A stretch of DNA of 49,712 nt, taken from assembly GCA_001602645.1 (NCBI GenBank), contig LUYE01000041.1, forward strand, positions 1 to 49,712. Direction: 5' to 3'. Source of the stretch: Methanosarcinales archaeon Methan_01 (GTDB lineage Archaea; Halobacteriota; Methanosarcinia; Methanotrichales; Methanotrichaceae). Positions 15,817 to 24,558 of this stretch are shown here, in pieces. Numbering within the stretch: position 1 is the first letter of the stretch; the number at the start of each line of letters is the position of its first letter. The position numbers and the translations under genes are program-made. The notes beneath the pieces are model-generated. The model saw only the letters and a program-made list of their open reading frames with translations, was not told the DNA's origin and searched no databases.

Positions 15817-17610
15817 TCAACCGGGCACGGCGCCGGAATGGCGGAGGTTCTGCCCGATCATCGGCCACCGATGATCTCCGAAGGATTCGGAGATCTCCCA
15901 TATGTAGATTCTCCCGTCGTCAGAGCCCGCCACCATCTCAAGGACCCCGTCCCCCTCCAGATCTCCTATGGCTGGGGTTGTATCAAAGTCCCCCAGGGCG
16001 ACCTTGGGAAAGCCGGAGACCTCCGTCCCGTCCAGATTCCAGGCGTGGACCCTGTTGTCTCGGGACCCTCCTAAGATCTCCTGCTGGCCGTCGCCGTCGA
16101 TGTCCCCCATGGCGACGTTCTTGACGTAGCCACCAGTCTGGATGGGAAAGCCCGGATAATCGGAGCCGTCGCTCGTCCAGAGGTAGAGCCTTCCATCGGT
16201 GGCTCCCGCCACCAGCTCGATTTTCCCATCACCGTCCACATCCCCAGCTGCCATGAGGCTGTCCGCCAACGACCCGGCTGTCTTTCGCGGAAACCGCCCG
16301 TGATCTTCGCCCTCCAGGTTCAGGGCGTAGAGGCCATCTTCAGCTCCGATGACGATCTCTAGGCGGCCGTCGCCATCGAGGTCCGCGAGGATCGGTGACG
16401 AGTACCCGATATAGCTTCCAGAGAGATCGGAGAGGGAGGGGCTAGGGAGGTCGATGGGAAATCTCGGCAGGGGGTAACCCCGGCCGTCGGCAGCGTAGAC
16501 CTGGCCGGTGGAGAGACCCAGGAGGATCGCCATGATCTCCGTCCCCATCTTCGCGGAGCCAGCGACGATCTCCGAGGTGCCGTCCCGGTCCAGATCGGCT
16601 ACGGCGGGAGAGGAGAGGACGGAGTTTGAGGTGATCAGCGGAAAGCCGCATACCGGAGATCCGTCGCCGTTGAAGGCGTATATGCCCCTATCGTCAGACC
16701 CCACCACGATCTCCGGGCTGCCATCGCCGTCGAGGTCTCCGATGGCTGGGGACGATCCGACGTCGTTGGAGGTGAGCCTCGGAAAGCCGGGAAGGTGTCC
16801 GCCCAGGCTGTTCCAGGCGTAGAGCATGTCGTCGTCGGATCCGACGACAACATCGAGCTTACCGTCGCCGTCCAGGTCGGCGACGGCGGGGGAGGAGCGG
16901 ATCGGCTCCTCGGCCGTCGTCGGGAAGCCCGGGACCGTAGAGCCGTCCCGGTTGAAGACGTAGAGCTTCCCCTCGTTCGATCCCACCACGATCTCGAACT
17001 CGCCGTCGCCGTCGAGATCTGCCAGGGCCGGGGACGACCAGATGGGCTTTGCGGTCTGGATCCAGTCTCCGCTGACGGCCTCTTCGATGGGAAATACCTT
17101 GAAGGAGTCTATGAAGCTGTTGAAGTAGAGGAGGTCGGCCCTTCGGTAGGACGACTGCTCAGCCCTGCAGGATATGTGGTAGATCAGGTCGTCGCCGTTC
17201 AAGAATACGTCTCTCATGAGGACGGCCGTAGATTCGTCTTCTAAGAGGTACTCCTTCTCCAGGGATCCGACGCCGTTTACGTCGCCGACGGCGGATCTCA
17301 TCACCTCAAAGTTTTCGCACGATGCCTCGTAATCCGATTCCGCCCGGGAGGAAAACCTCTCCAGGGAGAGGCCCTTATTCTCCGAGGCTCCGACGAGGAT
17401 CGTCATCACGCCGAAGGAGGTGAACTCGACGACGGGGTCCTCGACCCCCGAGGTGACGTCCTGGGGTAGGAGGTCGATATCCATCTCCCTCGGGTACTCT
17501 GCAGAGAAGCCGAACTCCAGGCTCTTGAACTCCTCGGTCTGGGCCGTCGCAGGGATGATCAGGGCCGCCGAAAAGGCCATGATCAAAAGGGCATATTCCA
17601 ATCTCTTCAT
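15817..17610 (-). CDS. Secreted FG-GAP/VCBS repeat protein with PsbP-like N-terminal domain
   Basis: A 597-residue exported protein. The signal peptide covers about 1-23. A PsbP-like domain follows (about 28-175: 'FGFSAEYPREMDID' start, Phe-Ser-Ser repeats). Eight or so FG-GAP blades fill the rest, each with a 'DLDGDG' calcium-binding loop and a 'VVGSxDGxxYxxN' strand, forming a beta-propeller. The blade modules are strongly repetitive at DNA level. The start codon overlaps the stop of the subtilase gene (ATGA), so the two exported proteins are made together, suggesting a shared cell-surface role such as adhesion and processing. Confidence 0.9.
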   Translation of the reverse strand: MKRLEYALLIMAFSAALIIPATAQTEEFKSLEFGFSAEYPREMDIDLLPQDVTSGVEDPVVEFTSFGVMTILVGASENKGLSLERFSSRAESDYEASCENFEVMRSAVGDVNGVGSLEKEYLLEDESTAVLMRDVFLNGDDLIYHISCRAEQSSYRRADLLYFNSFIDSFKVFPIEEAVSGDWIQTAKPIWSSPALADLDGDGEFEIVVGSNEGKLYVFNRDGSTVPGFPTTAEEPIRSSPAVADLDGDGKLDVVVGSDDDMLYAWNSLGGHLPGFPRLTSNDVGSSPAIGDLDGDGSPEIVVGSDDRGIYAFNGDGSPVCGFPLITSNSVLSSPAVADLDRDGTSEIVAGSAKMGTEIMAILLGLSTGQVYAADGRGYPLPRFPIDLPSPSLSDLSGSYIGYSSPILADLDGDGRLEIVIGAEDGLYALNLEGEDHGRFPRKTAGSLADSLMAAGDVDGDGKIELVAGATDGRLYLWTSDGSDYPGFPIQTGGYVKNVAMGDIDGDGQQEILGGSRDNRVHAWNLDGTEVSGFPKVALGDFDTTPAIGDLEGDGVLEMVAGSDDGRIYIWEISESFGDHRWPMIGQNLRHSGAVPG

Positions 17611-19121
17611 AGATTCACTTCCAAGTTGCTCAGGTTCACCAGGCCGCGGCCGTAGATCTCATCGGGACCCTCCGGTCCCAGGTCTGTGGAGCTCTCCAAA
17701 AGGACCCTCCTGACGTCCACGTCCGGATCGTCCCTGAAGAGCTCCAGGACCAGGGCCGCGCATCCCGCCACGAAGGGGGCTGCGGCCGAGGTCCCTGCGA
17801 AGCCGTCGGAGATGTAAGAGTAGGTGGTCACGTTGTCCGGGGCTACGAGATCGGGTTTTTGGCGCCCGTCCTCGGTGGGGCCCCGAGAGCTGTAAGGCTG
17901 GATCTGGAGAGTGGAGATGTTGATCGCCCCCACGGTGATGACGTTTCGGCAGCACCCCAGGATGCCAATGCTCCAATTTTGAACCTGGTGTTCATCCAGG
18001 TCTTGGGTGGTGAAGAGGTGGAGACGGCCAGGGGACCCGGCGCCGTCGTATCTCCTGATCTTTATGTGATAGGTACCGTCCCGAGGAGCCGTCAAGCGGA
18101 TCATCTCCACCGGCTCTTGTCCTCGGTATCCCCTCTGGGGGTTGTCGGAGATCGACCGGCCCCGGCCGGGGTAGTCGAGGCGAAGGTCGTAGTCGAGGGC
18201 CGCAGCATCCCGATCGTCCTCCCAGCTCAGCCAGATGGAGACGTCATCCCCCCTCTCCATGGTCAGGTTTATGCTCTCGTCCTCAGGAGAGAAGTTGAGA
18301 AACCCGTTCCCGTCGGGATCTATGAACTCACCGGACCAGTGGCATAGCGCCTGGTTTCCTGCGGCATTGATCCAGAGGGTACCATTGGAGGTCATCTTCT
18401 CGACCTCCTCGCAGACGGCGTCATCCCCGTCGAAGCCGCCAAAGGGAAAGTCCGATGAGCAGGAGACTATGTCGATCTGCTCATCGAGATTCAGGAGCCC
18501 CTCTATCGCAGCTGTGACCTCCTCCTGGGTGCTTCCAGCGTCCACCAGGTACAGCTTGACCCCCGGGGCTATCGAGGAGATCAGCTCCGCGCAGGCGATC
18601 CCATGGACCTCGTATTTGCCGTAGCTGTCGGCGTATATGGGGACGATATCGGCGGTGAGCCTCTCGGCGGTCTCGTTGTCGTAGTAGAACTCGCTGTCCA
18701 GGAGGGCGATCGTCACCCCCCGTCCCGAGATCTTCCGGGCGTGGAGGGCGGATATCCCCGTCAGGTCCATCATCTTGCCGACGGAATGGGGATCCAGAAC
18801 CGTCTCAGACCCTTCCTCATCCATCCTTCGATCTCCGTCCGTCGATCCGTCCTCGTCCATAGATCCGTCTACATCCATCGATCCGCCTTCGTCCGACAAA
18901 CGAGATCCTCGGGGATTCTTGCCGTCGTCCCTTGCGCCGATCTGAGACGAAGGCAGTGCCTCGCCCTCCGCCGAGGCAGGGCCAGTTCCGGAGGCGAGGA
19001 GGCCCCCGTAAAGGCCCCGACCATCTCCATTGCAGATCACGGATGTCGTTGAGGCGGCGAGGATCGCCAGAGCCGAGAGAGAGATGAGGATAAAAGATGA
19101 GGATCTCATGGGTGTCGTCAC
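17607..19121 (-). CDS. Secreted subtilisin-like serine protease (S8)
   Basis: A 504-residue exported subtilase. The N-terminus is a signal peptide (to about residue 29). An acidic Met-Asp-x-Asp-Gly-Ser low-complexity linker (about 78-105) follows, then the catalytic domain. Catalytic residues by motif: Asp142 ('LLDSEF'), His173 ('VHGIACAE', with Ile-Ala in place of the usual Gly-Thr), oxyanion Asn256 ('AAGN') and Ser445 ('GTSAAAPF'). A jelly-roll-like insert lies between Asn256 and the 'SSRGPTEDGR' segment. A promoter-like TTTTATAG lies near 19162-19169. Translationally coupled to the FG-GAP protein. Confidence 0.92.
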   Translation of the reverse strand: MTTPMRSSSFILISLSALAILAASTTSVICNGDGRGLYGGLLASGTGPASAEGEALPSSQIGARDDGKNPRGSRLSDEGGSMDVDGSMDEDGSTDGDRRMDEEGSETVLDPHSVGKMMDLTGISALHARKISGRGVTIALLDSEFYYDNETAERLTADIVPIYADSYGKYEVHGIACAELISSIAPGVKLYLVDAGSTQEEVTAAIEGLLNLDEQIDIVSCSSDFPFGGFDGDDAVCEEVEKMTSNGTLWINAAGNQALCHWSGEFIDPDGNGFLNFSPEDESINLTMERGDDVSIWLSWEDDRDAAALDYDLRLDYPGRGRSISDNPQRGYRGQEPVEMIRLTAPRDGTYHIKIRRYDGAGSPGRLHLFTTQDLDEHQVQNWSIGILGCCRNVITVGAINISTLQIQPYSSRGPTEDGRQKPDLVAPDNVTTYSYISDGFAGTSAAAPFVAGCAALVLELFRDDPDVDVRRVLLESSTDLGPEGPDEIYGRGLVNLSNLEVNL

Positions 19122-19320
19122 GTCCGTCTTAATTTCCGGGCTATGATGAAGGCAGTATTCTATAAAAGAATATCTTTGCTCGGTTCTGGCTCAAAAGGCA
19201 GCCCTGATAAATGATATCAAAGCGGTTCGAGGTTCGTCGGGATGGCCGGTGGGGAGGATGCTGGCAGCTCAACATATGATAATCTCGATCCAAGACCCAT
19301 TGCCGCCCCCCTCAATAGGA

Positions 19321-19391
19321 CGAAGAGGGCATCTACCCCCAACCATATCCGTCCCATGCGAAGAGCTTCGTAGTGGTGGGAGACCTCGCGA
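19321..19391 (+). pseudogene. Truncated duplicate of the trmY 5' end
   Basis: From the ATG at 19356, this segment matches the start of the intact trmY gene (23899 onward) in about 33 of 36 positions once a 2-nt insertion is allowed. Upstream sequence also matches: a 17-nt stretch at 19321 and at 23861 agrees at about 14 positions. The insertion shifts the frame and similarity stops after about 38 coding bases. This is a direct-repeat remnant of trmY on the far side of the secreted-protein cluster. The rest of 19122-19412 holds only the subtilase promoter. Confidence 0.75.
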
Positions 19392-19412
19392 AGGCTCCTC
19401 TCACGATTTCTC

Positions 19413-20288
19413 TCAAGAGGCGAGATCCCAATATCTGTCGCCGAAGATCTCCTCATCGTCCCAGATCGTCTCGCATTCCGTCTCGTTGAAGCCGCCGAGG
19501 GTGCAGCAGGATAGCCAGTCTTTTCCCAGCGTCTCTGGAGACTTGGTCGTGGAGACTTCCATCTTCCTGGTGAGCTTTGTATCACCGACGTAGCTCTCGT
19601 CGATCTCGATCAGCGGCCTCTTCCAGCCGTCTTCCGGATCCGTCACCAGCTCGCCAAGGTGAATCACCCCTTCGGTCACCGCCTCCTCTACCTCCATCCT
19701 GGCAAGTCCAAATCCATAAACTGGGGGATCGGTGCAGTTTATAGCATCCTTCCACCGAAGATCGACGGTTATATACTTCTGGAACGCAGAGGCGTACTCG
19801 ATCTGGTGGTTCATCGAGACCCCCTCCTGGCGGCTCTTCCCCACCGTCGACTCCTTCAGCTTGGAGTTGTAGACGATGGGGTTCTTGGCGTAGTAGCCGG
19901 TCCCGTAGGCCACGGCCATGGGAGCATAGGACATATCGTTATCCTCGATGAAGGATATATTCGATTCGTTACCGTATACAGGTTTCCCGTATACGAGCGT
20001 ATTTTTATCTTGTGGACAATATTTCGTTTTGGTCTGGTTTGAGCTGATGAGGATTGCCGCATCCATGATACCGCTGCCATGAATGCTATTCTGGAGCTGG
20101 AGGGTCTCGGCATCTACATTCTGGGAGATCGCGAAGTAGCCTTCTGCTTCCACTTTCTGCTCGAACTTATGTTCATGCTTCGAATACTGCCCGCCATCGT
20201 CGGCGGCCCAGGAAAGAGGGGATAAAAGCGCCAGCAATGCTACAACCACCCACGTTTTTAGGATCGACCCTTCCTCCGCACCTGCCAT
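19413..20288 (-). CDS. Secreted hypothetical protein, last gene of exported cluster
   Basis: A 291-residue exported protein that I do not recognise. The start at 20288 is chosen because it gives a good signal peptide ('LKTWVVVALLALLSPLSWAAD') and a strong GAGGTGGGG ribosome-binding stretch; a longer frame to 20387 would run into the upstream gene. The mature part is beta-rich with paired cysteines near the C-terminus ('SCCTLGGFNETEC') and Asn-Glu/Asn-Ile-Ser glycosylation-like sites. It sits 43 bp after the preceding gene of the same cluster. Confidence 0.65.
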   Translation of the reverse strand: MAGAEEGSILKTWVVVALLALLSPLSWAADDGGQYSKHEHKFEQKVEAEGYFAISQNVDAETLQLQNSIHGSGIMDAAILISSNQTKTKYCPQDKNTLVYGKPVYGNESNISFIEDNDMSYAPMAVAYGTGYYAKNPIVYNSKLKESTVGKSRQEGVSMNHQIEYASAFQKYITVDLRWKDAINCTDPPVYGFGLARMEVEEAVTEGVIHLGELVTDPEDGWKRPLIEIDESYVGDTKLTRKMEVSTTKSPETLGKDWLSCCTLGGFNETECETIWDDEEIFGDRYWDLAS

Positions 20289-20331
20289 ATCACCCCACCT
20301 CTCACCTGCTCGATAGACCGATTCCCAGGAA

Positions 20332-21177
20332 CTATTCGACGAGAACGACTGTACTAGACGAATTATCTCCGTTAAAGTCAGTTTCATTTGTCGGGTAAGC
20401 GGTGACCCACCGATCGCTCACCATCAGTTCCGTCTTGACATGGCCCGCATAATCCTGCAAGTTCCGAGATACCGGCTCCTCGGAGATATCAGATACTTTT
20501 TCGTCCGAAGGTCTAGCGCTGATTAAGTCGATACGAGCAAGCGCCCCCACCGATTCCATATCTAAATAATAAAGTGAAGATTTATTTGATGATCGATCAA
20601 CTTTAATGGAATTTGGATAAATTTCCGCCAAGATGATCGTTCTGTTGTTGAAAGATACATACATGCTCTCTTTAGAGAGCTTCCAAGAATCTGTATACGA
20701 GAATATGTGTTCGCCGTTGTCTTCGTACCTTTCAGAGGTCCTTATTCCGCCTTCACCAAGGTATGAGATATTTTTATAATTGATAAATTGAGTGATCCAG
20801 CGTTCGTCTATCCCAATCTTGGCATATTCCGTTGCGCCCACGCTCCCAAGGACGTACTGGATATAGACCGGACGTTCTTTGGCCACCAACTGAATGCGGT
20901 CCTCCATGGACAGGTTGCCACCCCGAACGACGGAGGACTTCTCGCTGAAGCTCACGCCGGATATGCTTCTTATGCGGTTATTCCTGGAGATGTTTCCGAA
21001 TCCCGATACCTTTCCTTCTATATTGAGATTCAAATTTTGGGTAGAGCGATCGATCCCCCAGGCGGTTCCATTGACATCAACTTCGATGCTGTAACCCTCC
21101 TTTCCGCTCGAATAACAGACGAACAACGATATGAGGAGGAGTGAAATTATACAGATAACAACCCCTCTCCTCATCAC
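20332..21177 (-). CDS. Secreted hypothetical protein of exported cluster
   Basis: A 281-residue protein with a signal peptide (about 1-25, 'VICIISLLLISLFVCYSSG'). It is rich in Ser/Asn and beta-strand pattern, with several Asn-x-Ser/Thr sequons and no catalytic motif. Its ATG overlaps the stop of the preceding gene by 4 bp, indicating coupling. The AT-richer composition than the housekeeping genes nearby suggests a different history. Confidence 0.65.
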   Translation of the reverse strand: MMRRGVVICIISLLLISLFVCYSSGKEGYSIEVDVNGTAWGIDRSTQNLNLNIEGKVSGFGNISRNNRIRSISGVSFSEKSSVVRGGNLSMEDRIQLVAKERPVYIQYVLGSVGATEYAKIGIDERWITQFINYKNISYLGEGGIRTSERYEDNGEHIFSYTDSWKLSKESMYVSFNNRTIILAEIYPNSIKVDRSSNKSSLYYLDMESVGALARIDLISARPSDEKVSDISEEPVSRNLQDYAGHVKTELMVSDRWVTAYPTNETDFNGDNSSSTVVLVE

Positions 21178-22067
21178 TCACCATCCCCGGGGTTCTCCAA
21201 GTCGCCCTCCTGCCATCTCATGGTCATCGTCAGTTTGTTCTCCATATACACGGAGTCGTCCTCGACCTTCATCACACCGAGCGATAAAGGAAACCCAAAT
21301 CCATCTGGATGCTCCTCGTCCTTTGGAACAGGAACGTACCTCTTCGAAAAGAGGGGCTTCCCGGTTTCTTCATCTTGGCCCTCCAATGTCATGCCTGTGG
21401 TGATAAATCCTTCCTGCTGCGATGTAGGATATGTCAAGTACCCTGGCCGAGACCTGATGTTCGTATATTGATTCAGCAAGCTTTCGTGAGTTCCCAGTTT
21501 TGCTTCAAGGCCCCATCCGACAGATGCTACAGCGGTGGTGGCGGGGCTTGCTCTTAAGGCCGATTCTGCTGTTATCGTCTTCCCCAGACTTGTCGCCTGT
21601 AATAGTGACGAGGCTTCGCTCAGCTCCGATTCCCCGCCGGCATCTCCGGGCTTTATCGTCCCCTGGGAGGCGCAGGAGAGGTCGGCCTGGTCTGGGGAGA
21701 CGGTTCCCTTATTCACCCAGCTGTATCTCGCGTTCAACGATTTCAGGTCGACCTGAAGCTCATTTGTCGTCACCATGTTAGTTGCGGAGATCTTATGGGA
21801 CAGCTTGCTATGCCTGTGGACATCGGCTGTCTGCCCTTTCCCCTCGGAGAATATGGAGAAACCCTCCATTTCATAAGGCAATATTATAACTGTTCCCTCA
21901 AAGCCGGCATTTTCTACGCTGATATCCTCACTTAATTCCCCATCGCCGTTATAGTAGTTGCAGGATATGCTCACGGTGGAAGATCCGCTCAGGACATAAA
22001 AGTACGAAACGAGCAGGAGAGACAAGGCTTTAATGGCTCGTCCACTCCCAAGCAATTTCATCTTCAT
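21174..22067 (-). CDS. Secreted hypothetical protein of exported cluster
   Basis: A 297-residue protein with an N-terminal signal or anchor ('ALSLLLVSYFYVLSGSS'). The mature region has a Ser/Ala-rich central part (about 145-190) and a C-terminal 'MENKLTMTMRWQEGD' stretch. The last gene of the cluster has a similar 'ITVDLRWKDA' segment, hinting that cluster members share a domain. It overlaps both neighbours by 4 bp (ATGA type). Function unknown. Confidence 0.65.
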   Translation of the reverse strand: MKMKLLGSGRAIKALSLLLVSYFYVLSGSSTVSISCNYYNGDGELSEDISVENAGFEGTVIILPYEMEGFSIFSEGKGQTADVHRHSKLSHKISATNMVTTNELQVDLKSLNARYSWVNKGTVSPDQADLSCASQGTIKPGDAGGESELSEASSLLQATSLGKTITAESALRASPATTAVASVGWGLEAKLGTHESLLNQYTNIRSRPGYLTYPTSQQEGFITTGMTLEGQDEETGKPLFSKRYVPVPKDEEHPDGFGFPLSLGVMKVEDDSVYMENKLTMTMRWQEGDLENPGDGE

Positions 22068-22720
22068 CTACCACCTTCAGTTTGAAGGGCTTGCATGACG
22101 AAGCTGCCCTCATAATCGAAATCGTCTCCTCCGGCCAGATCCATATAGGCGTTCTCATAATCCAGATCGAGCCCCTCCAAGAGCGGGCAGTAAGGATATA
22201 AATACAGATTCAGCGTTTCAGATTCATTTATGACAGATCCGATACAAAACTCGTAACTTTCTCCATCATATATGAAGGTGGCATTCACCTCCGCCTCGGA
22301 GCCGTTCTCCTGAGAGAAGTGCACATTTATCGCCTGGTTCGCGTCGAACTTTTTGGGCATTATGATATATGATTCGGCGTTCACTTCGCGAACGACGGGG
22401 TCCTCGCCGTCTTTGGATAACGTATGGGTTATGTTCGACCTGAGCCTCGAATAATAGACATCTTCTTCAGCGGTTTGATTCGCTCGAAAATTTACATCAT
22501 ACCCGGGAGCGTCTCCATCCACGTTATAATTTAAGACTATGTTTAAAACTGCGCTCAACGATAGGCCTGACGCGAGATTACGAGTGTGGCTCTCAGTCAG
22601 CATCTTCCCGTCGGATACGTTATGATAATATTCGCCTTCCCAGTACCCACCTGCATCAGCCGATGGGATGGCTGCCATCAAGAATATCGCCAATTTTATT
22701 AATATAGCCATTTTTTTCAT
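22064..22720 (-). CDS. Secreted hypothetical protein of exported cluster
   Basis: A 218-residue exported protein: Lys-Lys-Met start, hydrophobic core and Ala-Asp-Ala cleavage region by about residue 24. The mature part has several Asn-x-Ser/Thr sequons and two cysteines, and ends in an acidic stretch ('LAGGDDFDYEGSF'). It begins just after a terminator-like hairpin that follows the first gene of the cluster, so its expression may depend on read-through. Confidence 0.65.
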   Translation of the reverse strand: MKKMAILIKLAIFLMAAIPSADAGGYWEGEYYHNVSDGKMLTESHTRNLASGLSLSAVLNIVLNYNVDGDAPGYDVNFRANQTAEEDVYYSRLRSNITHTLSKDGEDPVVREVNAESYIIMPKKFDANQAINVHFSQENGSEAEVNATFIYDGESYEFCIGSVINESETLNLYLYPYCPLLEGLDLDYENAYMDLAGGDDFDYEGSFVMQALQTEGGR

Positions 22721-22734
22721 GGTGGCCCCATATA

Positions 22735-22758
22735 AAAAAAAGGTGAGGTGGCCTCACC
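22735..22758 (-). terminator. Hairpin plus T-run terminator after the first exported gene
   Basis: On the minus strand GGTGAGG-CCA-CCTCACC (22758-22742) is a perfect 7-bp stem, followed directly by seven T residues (22741-22735). The stop codon of the upstream gene lies in the stem. This should end most transcripts after the 235-residue protein and allow only partial read-through into the four following genes. Confidence 0.7.
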
Positions 22759-23461
22759 AATCCGATATGGAATCGATCTCCACAATCGAGAGGGAGGCGG
22801 ACTCGAAGGGATCTGTATAGGCCACGCCGAGATCCACGATGGCAACGAACGCGTTATCAGTGCCGTCAGCACTGGCGCTCGCTTCAGTTGCGGCGATGCC
22901 GACGTTGTCCAGCCAGGGGCTGAGGGTCGGGAGATAGCCACCAGCGGACGATCCACCTTCGATCTCCATCGTCGTGGTACCGTTATCATTCATGTAAGAG
23001 TAGGAGGCGTTCTCTCCCCAGCCAGATCCACAGTTTCCGTATCCGGAGATTGCAATGGTAGCTGCAGTTGCCGTTGCCGTCGGATCTATTACGTTTCTAA
23101 TCCGAATTGCCTCGGTGTCAGCGGTCCCCTTAGAGGATGCCGCCGTAAAGGTCCACGCCTGGGTCGTTTCGTTGAATACCCATCCCCTCTCATCATCCCA
23201 TCTGACGATTCCCGCATCTATGGGGCCGTACTGATCATCGCCTTGAGTGAACTCGAGGAGGGCAGTTCCCGAGTACGCCACCGAGCCGGAGAAGACGTAC
23301 GCCACCGCAGGCACGTCTTCATGTGCATGGTCAGCTGCAATGCCGTACCCATCACCGATGCCCAAGATGGTGTTGAAGTCGCTGATGTCATCCCACTGGG
23401 CCATCGCGCCGCCCACCATCAAGATGCCCACAAAGGCCGAAAGGGCCATTTTTGTCTTCAT
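22754..23461 (-). CDS. Secreted Gly/Ala/Thr-rich protein, first gene of exported cluster
   Basis: A 235-residue protein with a signal peptide (cleavage near 'GGAMAQWDD', residue 21). The mature part is acidic and rich in Gly, Ala, Thr and Ser, with an 'ATATAATIAISGYGNCGSG' stretch. It looks like a beta-sheet surface or structural protein. A TATA box about 225 nt upstream and a terminator at its 3' end suggest a strongly transcribed single-gene message. Function unrecognised; a surface-layer or sheath role is speculative. Confidence 0.65.
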   Translation of the reverse strand: MKTKMALSAFVGILMVGGAMAQWDDISDFNTILGIGDGYGIAADHAHEDVPAVAYVFSGSVAYSGTALLEFTQGDDQYGPIDAGIVRWDDERGWVFNETTQAWTFTAASSKGTADTEAIRIRNVIDPTATATAATIAISGYGNCGSGWGENASYSYMNDNGTTTMEIEGGSSAGGYLPTLSPWLDNVGIAATEASASADGTDNAFVAIVDLGVAYTDPFESASLSIVEIDSISDW

Positions 23462-23695
23462 CTTTACCTACATCCCATCGCTGATTTCAGAGCTGTCTTT
23501 TCGTCCCGAGCCATGACTCGCGAGACCATTGAATATTGAAAAACGGTAGCATAATCCCTGAGATACCTTGATTGATGTCTTTGGGGCCGGATTCAAGAGT
23601 TCGTTTCAATGGTCTACCTCCGTGAAAGGTCCTTAATACGAATCCCAGGACTTGCATCGAGCTCCTATCGCAGTAAAGCGGGCTTATATAAAAAT
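23462..23695 (-). promoter_or_regulatory. Promoter and long structured leader of exported cluster
   Basis: TTTTTATATAAG read on the minus strand (23683-23695) is a strong TATA element. The transcript would carry a leader of about 200 nt. Inside it AGACCATTGAA and TTCAATGGTCT (23523-23533 and 23605-23615) form an 11-bp perfect inverted repeat enclosing about 70 nt, so the leader can fold. No known riboswitch class is recognised. The rest, 23696-23898, holds the trmY promoter (CTTTTAAAAAAC near 23840). Confidence 0.5.
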
Positions 23696-23898
23696 GTTTC
23701 CATAAATATATCGACAGATGTGTGATAATATAGCGGAAATTTGTCATTAATTAGTCAGAAAAGCAGCGCTACTATTTTTAAAATGCTCGTTTCAGTTAAT
23801 TCCAAGGGTTCCCCCCATTGTTGATCTATATGATTATTGCTTTTAAAAAACAATCCAAAACGAAAAGGAGATCTACCAGGCCCCCCATCCACCAACCT

Positions 23899-24528
23899 AT
23901 GCGAAGCTTCGTAGTGGTGGGGAACCTCGCGACGACGACCCCGGACTTCTCCCTCGAAGACATCCCCGGCACCTCAGGAAGGATCGACATCCTCTGCCGG
24001 TGCATCAACTCGGCCTTCGTCCTCTCCCACGGCATCAGGAGAGACGTCGATGCCTATCTGATCCTCCGCGGGGGCGGAGCAGCGAAGACTATCCATCTCC
24101 GAGGGCGGGACCTCCGCCACCTCAACCCCGACGAGAGGACGACGGCGGCGCTGCTGAAGAAGGCCCTAGCCCTGGAGGCGGAGTCCCGCTGGACGAAGTC
24201 TACGCCGGGGATCTTCGTCCGGGCCGGGGACCTGGCGGACCTCTCGATCTTCAGAGGGGGGACGACCTACTATTTAAGGGAGGACGGATCTGACCATCGA
24301 GGCCTACCCCTGGCCAGGGACGGGACCTTCGTCCTCGGAGACCACATCGGCCTCTCGGAGGCGGACGAGGCCATCCTCGCGGGGCTGGGGGCAGAGATCG
24401 TCTCCGTGGGGCCCAAGAGCCTCCACGCAGACCACTGCATCGTCCTGATAAATAACGAGCTGGACCGGAGAGAGGTACCATCCCATCCGGCCGGGGGACG
24501 AGAAAGGAGGACGAATGGAGACGAATAA
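23899..24528 (+). CDS. trmY: tRNA (pseudouridine54-N1)-methyltransferase
   Basis: A SPOUT-fold methyltransferase that converts pseudouridine 54 of archaeal tRNA to N1-methylpseudouridine using SAM. Family marks: '[17 protein letters not shown]' start, '[17 protein letters not shown]', and the C-terminal knot region '[15 protein letters not shown]' and '[15 protein letters not shown]'. The start at 23899 is chosen over the longer frame from 23818 because homologous proteins begin at this Met. The next gene, pus10, makes the pseudouridine substrate. Confidence 0.93.
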   Translation: MRSFVVVGNLATTTPDFSLEDIPGTSGRIDILCRCINSAFVLSHGIRRDVDAYLILRGGGAAKTIHLRGRDLRHLNPDERTTAALLKKALALEAESRWTKSTPGIFVRAGDLADLSIFRGGTTYYLREDGSDHRGLPLARDGTFVLGDHIGLSEADEAILAGLGAEIVSVGPKSLHADHCIVLINNELDRREVPSHPAGGRERRTNGDE

Positions 24529-24558
24529 AGAGAAGGAACGAAGAAGAGACGCTTCAGC

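Noticed and set aside
23487-23747. An 86-codon minus-strand frame over the leader of the exported cluster.
   Set aside because: It spans the TATA box and predicted leader of the following gene and has no signal or motif.
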